Of a stretch of 64,000 nt of DNA, positions 37,626 through 47,703 are shown in pieces. The DNA comes from CAWJNF01 sp963844235. Its GTDB lineage: Bacteria; Actinomycetota; Thermoleophilia; Gaiellales; Gaiellaceae. The notes beneath the pieces were generated by a model. It saw only the letters and a program-made list of their open reading frames with translations. It ran no database searches and was not told the origin of the DNA. The stretch is taken from NCBI GenBank assembly GCA_963844235.1, contig CAWJNF010000008.1, forward strand, positions 868,001 to 932,000, given 5' to 3'. A program made the position numbers and the translations under genes. How positions within the stretch are numbered: the first letter of the stretch is position 1; each line of letters opens with the position of its first letter.

Positions 37626-39159
37626 GGTCCCGCACGCAGCAGGACGAGCCAGGGCCGCAGGAGGCTGCCGTCGAGGACCGCCCCCGGCCCAAGGGCGATC
37701 GCCGGCCGTTCATACGCCTGGAACGGGAGCTGCTCCTCGGGCTCGCGCGGGCCGGAGTCGAGACGGAAGGGCGGGTACTCGTCCCGCATGAGCGTCGCAT
37801 AGGCCCAGACGCGGTACGACCAGCGGTTCAGGCCCATGACGAAGTCGAAGAGATCACGCGGGTAGCGATTCGCGAAGAGCAGCCAGAGCGCGGCAATCAC
37901 GACGAGGATCCCGATCAGGCCGCCGCCCACCCAGAACATGTAGTCCTCGTCGATCGCGTTCCCCCACCGCCACGCCCAGGGCCAGCCGCCGAAGCTCCAG
38001 CCGCCGCCGAAGACGCTGACGATGAGGTACTGCGGGATGGCGAGGAGCCACCACTTGACGAGGACGAGCCCGCGCGAGAGCCGCTCCGGGTAGGCGATCT
38101 GGAGCCTAGCCGGGTAGTCGGGCACGTCGTCGAGCGTGAAGGGCGGGTAGCGATCGGTGCCGAGCGCGCTGTACGCGTAGAAGCCCACCCGCCAGGACCA
38201 GCGCAGCACGCCGACGTTGAAGTCGAAGATCGAGCGTGGGTAGCGCTCCGTGAAAAGGATCGCGAAGAACGCCACCACGGTGAGCACGGCGAAGGCGACC
38301 CACAGGAAGAACAGCACGATGAAGTGCGGGATCGCGAGCAGCCACTTGACGAGCCAGAGCCAGCGTGAGAGCCCGGGCTCGACGTCACCCTCGAGCCGCA
38401 CCGGGTAGGCGAGGGCGGCGGTCCGTGCTCGGGCGGCGCCGCGATGCCGGCGGCCACACCGCCGGCTACCGCGGGAGCGGGCTTCGCGCCGAGGCCGCGA
38501 GCGCCGAAGATGAGCATCGTCACGCCGGCGGCGAGCAGGAGGGCTCCGCCCGCGAGCAGGCCGATGACGAGCGGCAGGAGCCAGCCGACCTTCGCTCCCA
38601 CCGACGCGTCGAACGTCACCCTCTCCGCCGCGTCGGCGTTCATGACGACGATCGAGTAGCGCCCCTGCTCGAGCTCCCAGAGGAGCGTCTGCGTCCCTGC
38701 ACCCTGGACGGACGCCGCCCAGAAGCCCTGCTCGCCGGGAGGCGCGGGGACGCGATCGCCGGCCACGAGCCGGTACTCGGCATCGAACGGCTCCCAGTCG
38801 GTATCCACGATCTGGGAATGAGCGACACCCGCGAGGTAGTCGCTCACGACCCGCGCCCGGGCGATGCCAACGAAGATCTCGGCGTCGGGCTCCGTCCCCG
38901 TCGCCACGACGCGCACCGTTGCGAGATCGCCGACGTCGAGCCAGTCCGGAATGTCGTCGTCCGTGAAGAGCTCGACCTCCTCCGACGCGATCGCAAACCC
39001 CGGTGTCTCGAAGCGCTGGGTCCCCGTCGTGAAGAACCCGTCCTCGTCGCGCTGAGTCGTCTGCGCCCAGAGCCCGGCACCCCCGGCGGCCAGCAGCGCG
39101 AGCGCGACGAGGGTCACGAACGTCCCGAAGACGAGCAGCAGAACCTTGCCGACGCTCAT
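37580..39159 (-). CDS. DUF4389 membrane protein (one frameshift)
   Basis: Starts ATG 39159 with a signal-like first helix (VGKVLLLVFGTFVTLVALAL), an extracytoplasmic domain of about 150 residues, a second helix (WLLPLVIGLLAGGALLLAAG), then after a frame switch near 38415 two DUF4389 repeats: YPVRLEGDVEPGLSRWLWLV with AIPHFIVLFFLWVAF, and AYPERLSRGLVLVKWWLLAI, each ending in an FDF-V-LRW/NRWSYR segment. About 520 residues in total. DUF4389 has no assigned function. Its C-terminal tail overlaps the SRPBCC start. First gene of the operon leading to acetate kinase; the 291-base spacer upstream (39160-39450) shows no gene. Confidence 0.78.
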
Positions 39160-39450
39160 GGGCGGCTCCTCGCAATCGCACGCTTCGACGCGCTCACGTC
39201 ACGGGCAGCATGCCAGGAGACACCCAGACCGTGAATCGGCGCGCTCACTGATCGAGCCTGCGGAGTTGCCGCAAACCGCCGCCGATTGCGTAGTTCACCG
39301 CTGGCGCGATCCGCCCGCTCCCCGATGCACCGCGAGCGGCTGCTCGGGAACACTGCGGCAGCGGCGGAGCGAAGGAGGAGCATGCCGAGGAGCATCGAGC
39401 TGCAAGCGGCGAGGAGGCGCCGGGGGTTCTAGAGACCTCGGCAGGAGCCA

Positions 39451-40200
39451 CTGAGCACGCCGGTCTGGATCGTCTTTCTCGCGGCTCTCGCCACGGCTCT
39501 CGCAACCGGCCTCGGAGCGCTTCCCCTGCTGGCGGTGCCGGCGATGAGCCGGTTCTGGCTCGGCGTCTCGAACGCGATCGCCGCCGGCATAATGCTGGCT
39601 GCCAGCGTGGCTCTCGCGCGGGAGGGAGCAGGCTACAGCGGGCTTCGCACCGCGCTGGGAGCGCTCGCCGGCGCGGCTTTCATCGTCCTCGTCCGGCGCG
39701 GGCTGCGCGAGCACAAGGACTTCGACTTCGGCGCGCTCCGAGGGGCGGACGCCCGCAAGGCGGCGACGATCGTCGCCGTCATGACGGCCCACTCCTTCAC
39801 CGAGGGAGTCGGCGGTCGGCGTCTCCTACGGGGGCGGCGAGGCCCTGGGAGTGTTCATCACCGTTGCGATCGCCGTCCACAACATCCCCGAAGGGCTCGC
39901 GATCAGCCTCGTCCTCGTTCCGCGCGGTGTCAGCGTCGCGCGGGCAGCCTGGTGGAGCGTGTTCTCGAGCCTCCCGCAGCCGCTCATGGCGGTCCCCGCG
40001 TTCCTCTTCGTCGATGCGTTCACTCCGTTCCTGCCCGCAGGGCTCGGCTTCGCCGCCGGCGCGATGGTCTGGATGGTGGTCGCGGAGCTCACGCCCGATG
40101 CCCTCACCACCGCCTCGCGGCGAGCCGTCGCCCTCAGCGGCACCCTCGGCTTCGCGGCCATGATGGCCTTCCAGGAGCTCGTCGCTCTGACCGGCGGCTC
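39451..40200 (+). pseudogene. ZIP-family metal transporter, frameshifted
   Basis: About 250 residues when repaired. CTG 39451 preceded by GGCAGGAG gives an N-terminus STPVWIVFLAAL, followed by GLGALPLLAVP and the ZIP motifs MTAHSFTEGVGVGVS, AVHNIPEGLAI and SLPQPLMAVPAF; the His/Glu/Pro ligands are intact. One extra base near 39813 shifts the frame, and no stop is met in the final frame near the expected end (about 40200), where it meets the convergent ZIP gene, so a second shift is likely. No ATG/GTG/TTG start exists before GTG 39535. Confidence 0.75.
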
Positions 40201-40952
40201 AGCCGAACGCGTTGTCCAGGGCCATCATCAGGATGAACCCGCCGAGCAGCGCGAGCGTCGCCTCACGTTCGTTGCCCCGGGCGTGACTCTCCGGGATCAG
40301 CTCGTCCACGATCACGTACAGCATCGCCCCGGCGGCGAAGGCGAGCCCGGCGGGGAGCAGCACCGAGGCGAACTCGAACGCAGCGAACGCCGCGAAGGCG
40401 GCCGGCGGCTCGACGAGACCCGTCAGCGCCGCAACGAGGGCGGCGCCTGCGCCTGCTCACCCCGGTCTCGACGAGCGGCGCTGCGGCGGCGAATCCCTCG
40501 GGTATGTTCTGGATCCCGATCGCGAGCGCGATCGGCACGCCCAGGTCGCTGCCGCCCGCCGCGAACGCCACACCCACGGCCAGGCCCTCCGGGACGTTGT
40601 GGATCGTCAGCGCGGCGAGCAGGAGCCCGGCGCGCTCCGCCGTCTTCCGGCTCGCGACATCGGTGTGGCGCCGCTCGAGGAATCGCAGGTGCAGGTGCGG
40701 CACGAACCGGTCGGCCACCGCGAGCGTCCCGCCGCCGAGCGCGAAACCGAGGACGACCTCCCAGAGGGCGCCGAGATCGAGCGCCGGCACGAGCAGGCTG
40801 AAGGCGGTGGCCGCGAGCATGATCCCCGCCGTGAAGCCGAGCAAGACGTCGAGCCCGCGCTGGGAGGCCCCGGGCAGGAGCAGGATCCCGAGACCGCCGA
40901 TGGAGGTCGCGAGCCCGGCTGCCAGGATCCACAGGACGGCCTCCGTGCTCAT
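40199..40952 (-). CDS. ZIP-family metal transporter (one frameshift)
   Basis: From ATG 40952 the product reads MSTEAVLWILAAGLATSIGG, with LTIHNVPEGLAVGVAF, IGIQNIPEGFAAAAPL and, after a one-base shift near 40445, LVEPPAAFAAF and AGAMLYVIVDELIPESH, ending MALDNAFG at a TGA at 40199-40201. The total is about 250 residues with eight helices. Ligand motifs HNVPEG and QNIPEG are complete. It is convergent with, and similar to, the ZIP gene on the other strand; their ends touch. Divergent from the archease gene by 17 bases. Confidence 0.8.
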
Positions 40953-40969
40953 GATGTGCCCTGCGGACC

Positions 40970-41375
40970 GTGTATCGCTGGCTGAACCACACCGGTGAGG
41001 CGGAGCTCGCGATCGAGGCGGCGACCCAGGAGGACGTCTTCCGCGAGGCCGCCGCGGGGCTCTGCGAGAGCTGCTCGGCGCGGACGGCGGCGGCGAGCGA
41101 GCCGGCTTCCACTCGCAGCCAGTGACGGTGGACGCCGCGGACCGGCCCGCGCTGCTGGCCGAGTGGCTGGCCGAGCTCGCATTCCTGGCGGAGACCGAGG
41201 GCTTCGTCGCCGATCGGGTCGAGACGCTCGAGCTCGAGGAGCGCGCGGCTGCGGGCGACGGTCTCCGGCCGGCTCGAGCAGCCCTCCCCACCTCGTGAAG
41301 GCGGTCACCTACCATGGGCTGTCGCTGGCCGCGCACGGCGCGGGCTGGCGCGCGACGGTGGTGCTCGATGTCTGA
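40970..41375 (+). pseudogene. Archease (RtcB activator), frameshifted three times
   Basis: Archease helps RtcB bind GTP and complete RNA ligation cycles. From GTG 40970: YRWLNHTGEAELAIEAATQE, then, after a shift near 41057, ALRELLGADGGG, FHSQPVTVDAADRPALLAEW and LAFLAETEGFVADRVETLEL; a shift near 41244 leads to RLRATVSGRLEQ and another near 41290 to LVKAVTYHGLSLAAHGAGW and ATVVLDV. The conserved HT-E segment and AVTYHGL strand identify the family. The stop overlaps the rtcB start by 8 bases, a typical pairing. Confidence 0.75.
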
Positions 41376-42797
41376 TCTCGTCCGGATCGACGAGACGCTC
41401 TGGGAGATCCCGGCGGAGCGAGCGGTCCGGACATGCGCGTTCCGGCGCGCGTCTTCGCGGACGCCGAGCTCCTCGACGCGATCCGGCAAGACCTCTCGCT
41501 CGAGCAGCTCGCGAACGTCGCGACGCTCCCAGGCATCGTCGGAGCCGCCCTGGCGATGCCGGACATCCACCAGGGGTACGGCTTCCCGGTCGGGGGGGTC
41601 GCCGCGTTCGAGGCGCCGGACGGGATCGTGTCCCCCGGCGGCGTCGGCTACGACATCAACTGCGGCGTCCGCCTGCTCGCGCTTCCGCTCACCGAGACGG
41701 AGTTGAACGGGCGCCGGGAGGCCTTCGTGCACGAGCTCTCGCGCGCGATCCCGGCCGGGATGGGCAAGCCCGGACAGCTACGCCTCCAGGGGGCCGACCT
41801 CGACCGCGTGCTGCGTGAAGGTCCACGAGCGCTCGTCGAGCGAGCGATCGGGACCGGCGACGACATCGAGCGCACGGAGTCTCGCGGCTGCCTTCCCGGA
41901 GCCGACCCTACCGCCGTGTCCGAGCGCGCCAGGGAGCGCGGCGCCGGTCAGCTGGGCACCGTCGGCTCCGGGAACCACTTCATCGAGGTGCAGCGCGTCT
42001 CGCACGTTCACGACCCGGTCGCCGCCCGGGCCTGCGGCCTGACCGAAGGGCAGGTCACGGTGCTCATCCACTCCGGCTCGCGCGGCCTCGGCCACCAGAT
42101 CTGCACGGACCACGTCAAGCGTATGGACGCTGCCCTCGGCCGCTACGGGATCACCCTGCCCGATCGGCAGCTCGCCTGCGCACCCCAGTCCTCGCCGGAG
42201 GGCCGGGCCTACCTCGGCGCCATGGCATGCGCGGCGAACTTCGCCTGGGCCAACCGCCACGCGATGGCGCACCTCGTGCGGGGCGCGGTGGCGCGCGTGC
42301 TCGGCACGGCCGCAGCCGAGGGGACGCGCCAGGTCTACGACGTCGCCCACAACGTCGCCAAGCTCGAGACCTACGGCGGGCGCGAGCTGTGCGTCCATCG
42401 CAAGGGCGCCACGCGCGCCTTCCCACCCGGGTCGCCCGAGATCCCCGACGTGTACCGCGAGATCGGCCAGCCGGTCTTCATCCCGGGCAGCATGGGAACG
42501 TCGAGCTTCGTCCTCGCCGGACAGCCGGCCGCGATGGAGCGCTCGTTCGGCAGCACGTGCCACGGCGCCGGCCGGCGGCTCTCGAGGCACGCCGCGCTGC
42601 GGCAGATCAGCGGCGCCGAGCTGCGCCGTCAGCTCGAGGCGGACGGCATCGTCGTCCGCTGCACGTCGAACCGCGGCCTGGCCGAGGAGGCGCCGTTCGC
42701 GTACAAGGACGTCGAGCGCGTCGTGGCCGTCGTCGAGCGCGCCGGCCTGGCGCGGCGGGTCGTCCAGCTTCGCCCGCTCGGCGTCGTCAAGGGGTAA
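41368..42797 (+). CDS. rtcB: RNA-splicing ligase RtcB (one frameshift)
   Basis: GTP-dependent ligase joining 2',3'-cyclic phosphate and 5'-hydroxyl RNA ends in tRNA splicing or RNA repair. ATG 41368 gives MSDLVRIDETLWEIPAERAV; one base seems missing near 41431, after which the frame from 41433 runs MRVPARVFADAELL to the stop, about 475 residues in all. Metal and guanylation motifs are intact: GGVGYDINCGVRLL, GSGNHFIEVQ, HSGSRGLGHQ, VAHNVAKLE, HRKGATRAFPPG and the active-site STCHGAGR His. Coupled to archease upstream. Confidence 0.92.
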
Positions 42798-42814
42798 GCG
42801 CCGCGCCGCGTCCG

Positions 42815-44354
42815 TCAGCGGACCCAGACCGGCCTGCCGTACGTCGCGAAGGCGTAAACGCCCGGCGCCTCGATCGGCGGTACGCGGATGCAACCGTGGG
42901 AGGCCGGATACGCCGGGACGCTCGAGTAGGCGTGCAGGGCGTAGCCGCCGTAGAAGTAGCTGGCGTAGGGCATCCAGGTCTCGAACGGCACCGACCACGA
43001 CATCACCTCCTTGCGGTAGACGGCGAACCGTCCGAGCGGTGTCCCGCCGCCGGCGCCGGTCGAGACGTGGATCGCTCGCACGACCTGTCGCCGCTCCACG
43101 AGGAGGAGCACCTGCCGCGCCGTGTCGACCTGGAGGCCGGAGCTTCATGCCGCCCCAGGGCCGCGGCGGGCCCGCGCGTCCGAGCGCTCTCCAGATCGCC
43201 TTCGTCACGACGCCGTCGCGCGCGAAGCCCTGCCAACCCTGGAAGGCGACGACAGCGTGCCATGTGTTCTCGTCGAAGGTTCCCCGTGGGGCGCCGGCGG
43301 CCAGGTACTTGAGACGCACGAGCGTCTGCTGCAGCGTGCGCACGAGGGCACCCCGGCTCCCGTACTGGAGCGGGGCGGGCGCGCGCACCCGGACGGCGCG
43401 GCTCTCAGCCTCCTGTGGCGCCACTACGGCCCTGATGCAGCCGCCCGGAGCGACCGGCTCTCCGCACTCGCTCGCCGTCACGTCCTGCGCCGGCAGCGTG
43501 GCGGTGGCGCGGAACGTGGTCCGCGTCCGTATCGGCCGGCTGGCGCGGAACCTCCCCTGGGCACCGGTGGTCACCTCGCCGCTCGACCGCCGAGGCCAGG
43601 CGTTCGGCCCGGCGAACAGCCGTACGCGCTGGCCGGCCACCGCCTGGCCGCCCGAGCTCAGAGAGCCGCGCAGCGCGACTGCCACGGCGAGAGGGTCGTA
43701 CGACGCGGCGAGATCGAGCCGGACCGGCTGCGGCAGGATCGAGCGGCTCTCCACCGACGCGGCCGGGTCTGGCACTCCCTCCGCCGAGAACGGCGTGAAC
43801 ACGCCCCGCCACACGTGCCTTGCGGGCGCCGCCGGAGCGGCGAAGAGGCCGTCGAGCACGAGCCGGAGCGCGACGAGGCGCATCGCGGGTGCGTCGCTCG
43901 GACACAGGTGCAAGCGGTAGGACGCATAGCCGGCCTCGGTCCCCTGCGCGCGGTCGAGGTCGACCGGGAACGACACGTCGAGACCGGGCGCGTGCAGCTC
44001 GAGCAGCAGCGACGCTGCATGCGGCCCAGGCGTGCACGATCGCGGCGTGCCCAGGGCCGGATCCGTCGCCTTGAGCTCGCCCGTCAGGCTCACGTGCAGG
44101 CCGGCGGTCGAGACCGTGGCGGCCGGAACCGTCCCGACGCGCTCGCCCGGCGCCTGGTCGAGCGTCGCCGAGAACCCGGGCGGTGCGTAGACGACGACGC
44201 CGGCCGTCGCGCCGTCGGGATCGCCGAGCTCGATCGTCGTCCTGTCCTTCGAATCTTCGGTGGTCACCATCATGCCGGGCGCGAAGCCCAGAGCGGATGG
44301 GGGCAGGAGAGCTGCGAGGACGATCGCAGCGGAGACGACGAGCCTTCCGAGCAC
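42815..44354 (-). CDS. Secreted L,D-transpeptidase with peptidoglycan-binding domain (one frameshift)
   Basis: From ATG 44354 a signal peptide (LGRLVVSAAIVLAALLPPSA) leads a 290-residue extracytoplasmic part with two beta-rich segments, then a PG_binding_1 domain (YGSRGALVRTLQQTLVRLKY ... GVVTKAIWRALG). After a frame switch near 43132 comes the YkuD catalytic domain with VDTARQVLLLV and the active-site motif SHGCIRVP. Total about 513 residues. It should form 3-3 cross-links in peptidoglycan. It ends 17 bases from the convergent rtcB gene. Confidence 0.82.
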
Positions 44355-44450
44355 GGTGCTGCTTCATTCCTGGCGGCGCCCCATGCTCCTGCCGAGCGCG
44401 GGACGAGTCCGCCCGCCGCGCCGGACGACGGCGGACAGTGGGTGAGGCGG

Positions 44451-44735
44451 TCAGGCGGCCCGGCGCAGCGAGTCGGCGGCCTCGACAGCGCGGTTCAGCT
44501 CGCGCTCCAGGCGGCGGTCACGCTCGGCACGCTGCAGGATCGGCTCCGGTGAGCCGAACCGCTCGCGAACCTGCGTCGTGCGAAGCTCCTCCCACAGCTC
44601 GGCGACGCGAGCGTTGAGCCGAGCGAGCTCCGACGCGGGCTCTTCGTCGTGAGCGCGGGCAAGCTCCCCCCACAACTCCGCGCGCCGCTCGGTCGCGCGG
44701 TTGAGCTCGTCCCGAATCTCGCTGATGCTTCGCAC
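44451..44735 (-). CDS. Small coiled-coil protein, 94 residues
   Basis: A highly charged, fully helical protein (EIRDELNRATERRAELWGEL, LERELNRAVEAADSLRRAA) with clear heptad-like spacing and no membrane segment. GTG 44735 has AAGGAG 7 bases upstream. Unknown role; it lies downstream of the FAD oxidoreductase gene on the same strand after a 171-base spacer. Confidence 0.7.
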   Translation of the reverse strand: MRSISEIRDELNRATERRAELWGELARAHDEEPASELARLNARVAELWEELRTTQVRERFGSPEPILQRAERDRRLERELNRAVEAADSLRRAA

Positions 44736-44906
44736 GTTTGGCTCCTTCTTCCCGCGAAACGGGCCGATCTGTCAGTCGGCCGGAGCGGAGCAGGAACCGG
44801 CGCCGGTGTTGGGCGCTGAGGAGGAGTCCGCTCGAATGAATCCTAGCATGGAGCATCGGTCAGACCACCTCGGGCCGGGTCGCGAAACGACCACGGGAGG
44901 CGCTAC

Positions 44907-46124
44907 TCAGCGCCTCGGGGACCCTGTCTGAGCCTCGGCCGCGCCAACTTCGCGCTCCACCCGAACCGCTCCGGGGATGAGCGGCGCCTCGAGCGGCTCG
45001 CGGCCGGCGAGCTCGGCCAGGAACGGCGCCAGATGGCGACCGGCTACCTTGCTCGGCGGCCACCACAACGGCTCCGGCGCCACCACGGAGGTGTCTCCGT
45101 GGCCACTCGCGGGCTCGGCGCGCAGGTACCGGGGAGCTCCCCCGGTCAGCAACAGGCCGCGCAGCACCGGACGGAACGGGCGCGGCGTCAGCGCCACGCC
45201 GGCGCGCGCGGCCAGCACCTCCGCGACGGCATCCGCCTGCTGGGCGGCGATGCCGCCCTGCTTGATCGGGAAGGAGACGGCGTCGCCGGCCGCGTACACG
45301 CCGCGCAGGCCGCGCACCGCCCCATGGTCGGTCGTGGGAATGAAGCCTTCGGCGTCGCTCGGAAGCCCCGGAAGACGGGGCCCCACGAGCCGGGGAATCG
45401 ACACCACGCGGTCAGCCGGCAGGGAGATCCCCCCGGTGGCCCTCAGCTCCGCGTTCGCGAACTCGATCGGATGCGCGCCGGGCACCACCGCGATGCCACG
45501 GAGGTCGAGCAGGTCGCCGACCGCCTCGCTCGCGGCCCGGCCGAACAGGGCGAGCGGGGCGCGCTCGGGCGTGAGCAGGGTGAGCTCGACGCCCGCGCGC
45601 CCGCGGGCTTCCACGTGAGCGGCCGTCAGGAGCGCAAGCTCGTACAGCGGCAGGGCCCAGGCCGTACCGCTCGGGACCGCGAATACGACGCGCCGCACCT
45701 GCCCGTCGGCGAGCTCGTCGAGCAGCCCCCTGAGCGCGTCGCGGCCGGCCGTACCGTTAAACATCAGCGCGCCGGGCAGCGGGTCGCCCGGCTGCCCTCC
45801 ACAGGCGACGACGAGCGCCTCGTACTCGATCACGTCTCCTGCGACGGTCGTCACGCGACGCCGGCCGGCGTCGACCGCCGCGAGTGCATCCAGGCGGTGA
45901 CGTGCCCCGACCGGTGACAGCAGCTCCGACAGGGGAGCCCGGTACATGTCGCCGACTCCGAACGGCTCGGTCACGGATAGCGGTCTGTAGCTGAACTCGC
46001 TTTCCGGCGAGAGCACGTCGATCTCGACCCGTTCCTCGGCCAGCGCCCGCAGAGCCAGCACGCATTCGAGCCCGGCGACGCCGGCGCCTGCGACGAGTAC
46101 CCGGTAGGGGTGCCCGGCCGGCAC
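44907..46124 (-). CDS. FAD-dependent NAD(P)H/quinone oxidoreductase-like protein
   Basis: A 405-residue flavoprotein of the NDH-2/sulfide:quinone oxidoreductase superfamily. The FAD loop GAGVAGLE is near residues 13-20, YRPLSVTEPFG follows, and GVYAAGDA (Asp to FAD ribityl) is near 293-300. Only two Cys are present, both N-terminal, so the redox-cysteine pair of true sulfide:quinone reductases is missing. It starts at GTG 46124. It is the last gene of the Usp - acetyl-CoA synthetase - Usp - pncB run and may feed electrons to quinones (inference). Confidence 0.85.
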   Translation of the reverse strand: MPAGHPYRVLVAGAGVAGLECVLALRALAEERVEIDVLSPESEFSYRPLSVTEPFGVGDMYRAPLSELLSPVGARHRLDALAAVDAGRRRVTTVAGDVIEYEALVVACGGQPGDPLPGALMFNGTAGRDALRGLLDELADGQVRRVVFAVPSGTAWALPLYELALLTAAHVEARGRAGVELTLLTPERAPLALFGRAASEAVGDLLDLRGIAVVPGAHPIEFANAELRATGGISLPADRVVSIPRLVGPRLPGLPSDAEGFIPTTDHGAVRGLRGVYAAGDAVSFPIKQGGIAAQQADAVAEVLAARAGVALTPRPFRPVLRGLLLTGGAPRYLRAEPASGHGDTSVVAPEPLWWPPSKVAGRHLAPFLAELAGREPLEAPLIPGAVRVEREVGAAEAQTGSPRR

Positions 46125-46269
46125 GCGGGCTCAGCTCTCCCGCGGTCGTGGCTATTGCGACGATCGTGTTCATGACGTCTGCGAGCTTCATCGACCTCTC
46201 GATGCTGCGAATCGTCGCGCGGGCCGGCGAGCTGGTCATCGGCGAACGTGCGGATTTGCGTGCGGGGAA

Positions 46270-47670
46270 CTACGGACCGGACGCCGGCGGGAGGCCATGC
46301 CGGCCGCGGGCTTCTGCCGCGGTCGCCTCCGTCAGCTCCGAGAGCGCACGGCTGCGCTCGACCTCGAACGCGCCGGCATCGAGACCGCGTAGGCGCTCCG
46401 GAAGCAAGGAGCGCTGCGCTGCGCACCGCTCTCTCGCGCGCTCGAGCGAGTCCTGCCAGACGCGCGCGCCACGCTGCAGCGCCGGGACCAGCAGCGGCTC
46501 CCCGCCCTCCGGCCCGTTTTCGCCGGCGAGACCGAGCACATCTCGCGCGAGCCGGCCGTTCGCGGTCAGGCGCCACACCTGCTTCGATCCCGGCCACGTC
46601 GCCTTCGTCGGCGAGAGCTTCAGCGTCGGGCGGCCGTCGAAGTCGACGAGCTTGTACGCGATGTCCAGGAATGGCGAGTCCGCCACCGTTCCGAGCTTGC
46701 TGCCGATCCCGAAACCGTCGATCGGCGCGCCGCTCGCGAGCAACGCAGCGATGTCCCGCTCGTCGAGCCCGCCGCTGGCGAAGATCGTCACGCCCTCGCA
46801 GCCGGCCCCGTCGAGCACCGAGCGGACGCCGTGGGCGAGAGCGCCGAGATCGCCCGAGTCGAGGCGGACGCCGACGAGTCGATGGCCGCTCTCGGCCAGC
46901 TCGCGGGCGACGACGGCGGCACGCCGAGCGCCCTCGACCGTGTCGTACGTGTCGACGAGCAGCACTGCGCTGTCGGGAAACGAGCGCGCGTAGGCGCGAA
47001 AGGCGGTCAGCTCGTCGGCGAACGCCTCGATGTAGGAGTGCGCCATGGTGCCGGCGATGGGGATCCCGTACTCGAGGCCTGCGAGGACGTTGCTGGTCGA
47101 GTCGAAGCCCGCCAGGAAGCTCGACCGAGCCAGCCGCATGCCGGCATCGGCACGGTGCGCGCGGCGCAGGCCGAAGTCGAGCAGCGTGCGACCGTCGGCG
47201 ACATCGACGCAGCGCGAGGCTTTGGCGGCCGCGAGCGACTGGAAGTGGATCTCCTGCAGCAGCACGGTCTCGACGAGCTGGGCCTCGAGCACGGGCGCCG
47301 TCACCTCGAGCACCGGCTCGTTCGGGAAGAAGATCGTGCCCTCCGGGAGCGCCCTCACGTCGCCCGAGAAGCGAAGCTCCGCCAGGTAGGCAAGGAAGTC
47401 GGCCGTGAACAGCCGCGTCTGCTCCAGATAGGCCAAGTCGCGCCGGGAGAATGCGAACCGCTCGAGGTAGGCGAGCGCGTCCTCCAGGCCCGCCGCCACG
47501 AGGTAGCCCCAGCCCGCCGGCAGCCTGCGCGTATAGAGAGCGAACGTCGCCGGTCGCAGGTGCATGCCCTCGGCGAAGTAGCTCTGGGCCATCGTGAGCT
47601 GGTACAGGTCGAGCAGGAGGCCGCTTGGGCGGCGCTCGCCGGCGCCTGGCGCCGCGCTGTCCGAGCTCAT
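46270..47670 (-). CDS. pncB: Nicotinate phosphoribosyltransferase
   Basis: Makes nicotinate mononucleotide from nicotinate and PRPP in NAD salvage. The 466 residues are intact. LLLDLYQLTMAQSYFAEGMH, FFPNEPVLEVTAP, DFGLRRAHRADAGMRLARSS with the conserved His, VDTYDTVEGAR, GVRLDSGDLGALA and FASGGLDERDI are family landmarks; GIGSKLGT marks the phosphate site. It starts 33 bases after a Usp gene. In mycobacteria one pncB paralogue belongs to the DosR dormancy regulon, which is suggestive for this context. Confidence 0.95.
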   Translation of the reverse strand: MSSDSAAPGAGERRPSGLLLDLYQLTMAQSYFAEGMHLRPATFALYTRRLPAGWGYLVAAGLEDALAYLERFAFSRRDLAYLEQTRLFTADFLAYLAELRFSGDVRALPEGTIFFPNEPVLEVTAPVLEAQLVETVLLQEIHFQSLAAAKASRCVDVADGRTLLDFGLRRAHRADAGMRLARSSFLAGFDSTSNVLAGLEYGIPIAGTMAHSYIEAFADELTAFRAYARSFPDSAVLLVDTYDTVEGARRAAVVARELAESGHRLVGVRLDSGDLGALAHGVRSVLDGAGCEGVTIFASGGLDERDIAALLASGAPIDGFGIGSKLGTVADSPFLDIAYKLVDFDGRPTLKLSPTKATWPGSKQVWRLTANGRLARDVLGLAGENGPEGGEPLLVPALQRGARVWQDSLERARERCAAQRSLLPERLRGLDAGAFEVERSRALSELTEATAAEARGRHGLPPASGP

Positions 47671-47703
47671 GCTCGCCGATCCTACACCGGTGCGGATTCC
47701 GGC

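Noticed and set aside
41778..44354. Single 858-residue protein on the minus strand
   Set aside because: It is the N-terminal part of the L,D-transpeptidase running out of frame through its own catalytic domain and then antisense to rtcB.
44907..46124. True sulfide:quinone oxidoreductase
   Set aside because: The superfamily fold fits, but the catalytic cysteines are absent.
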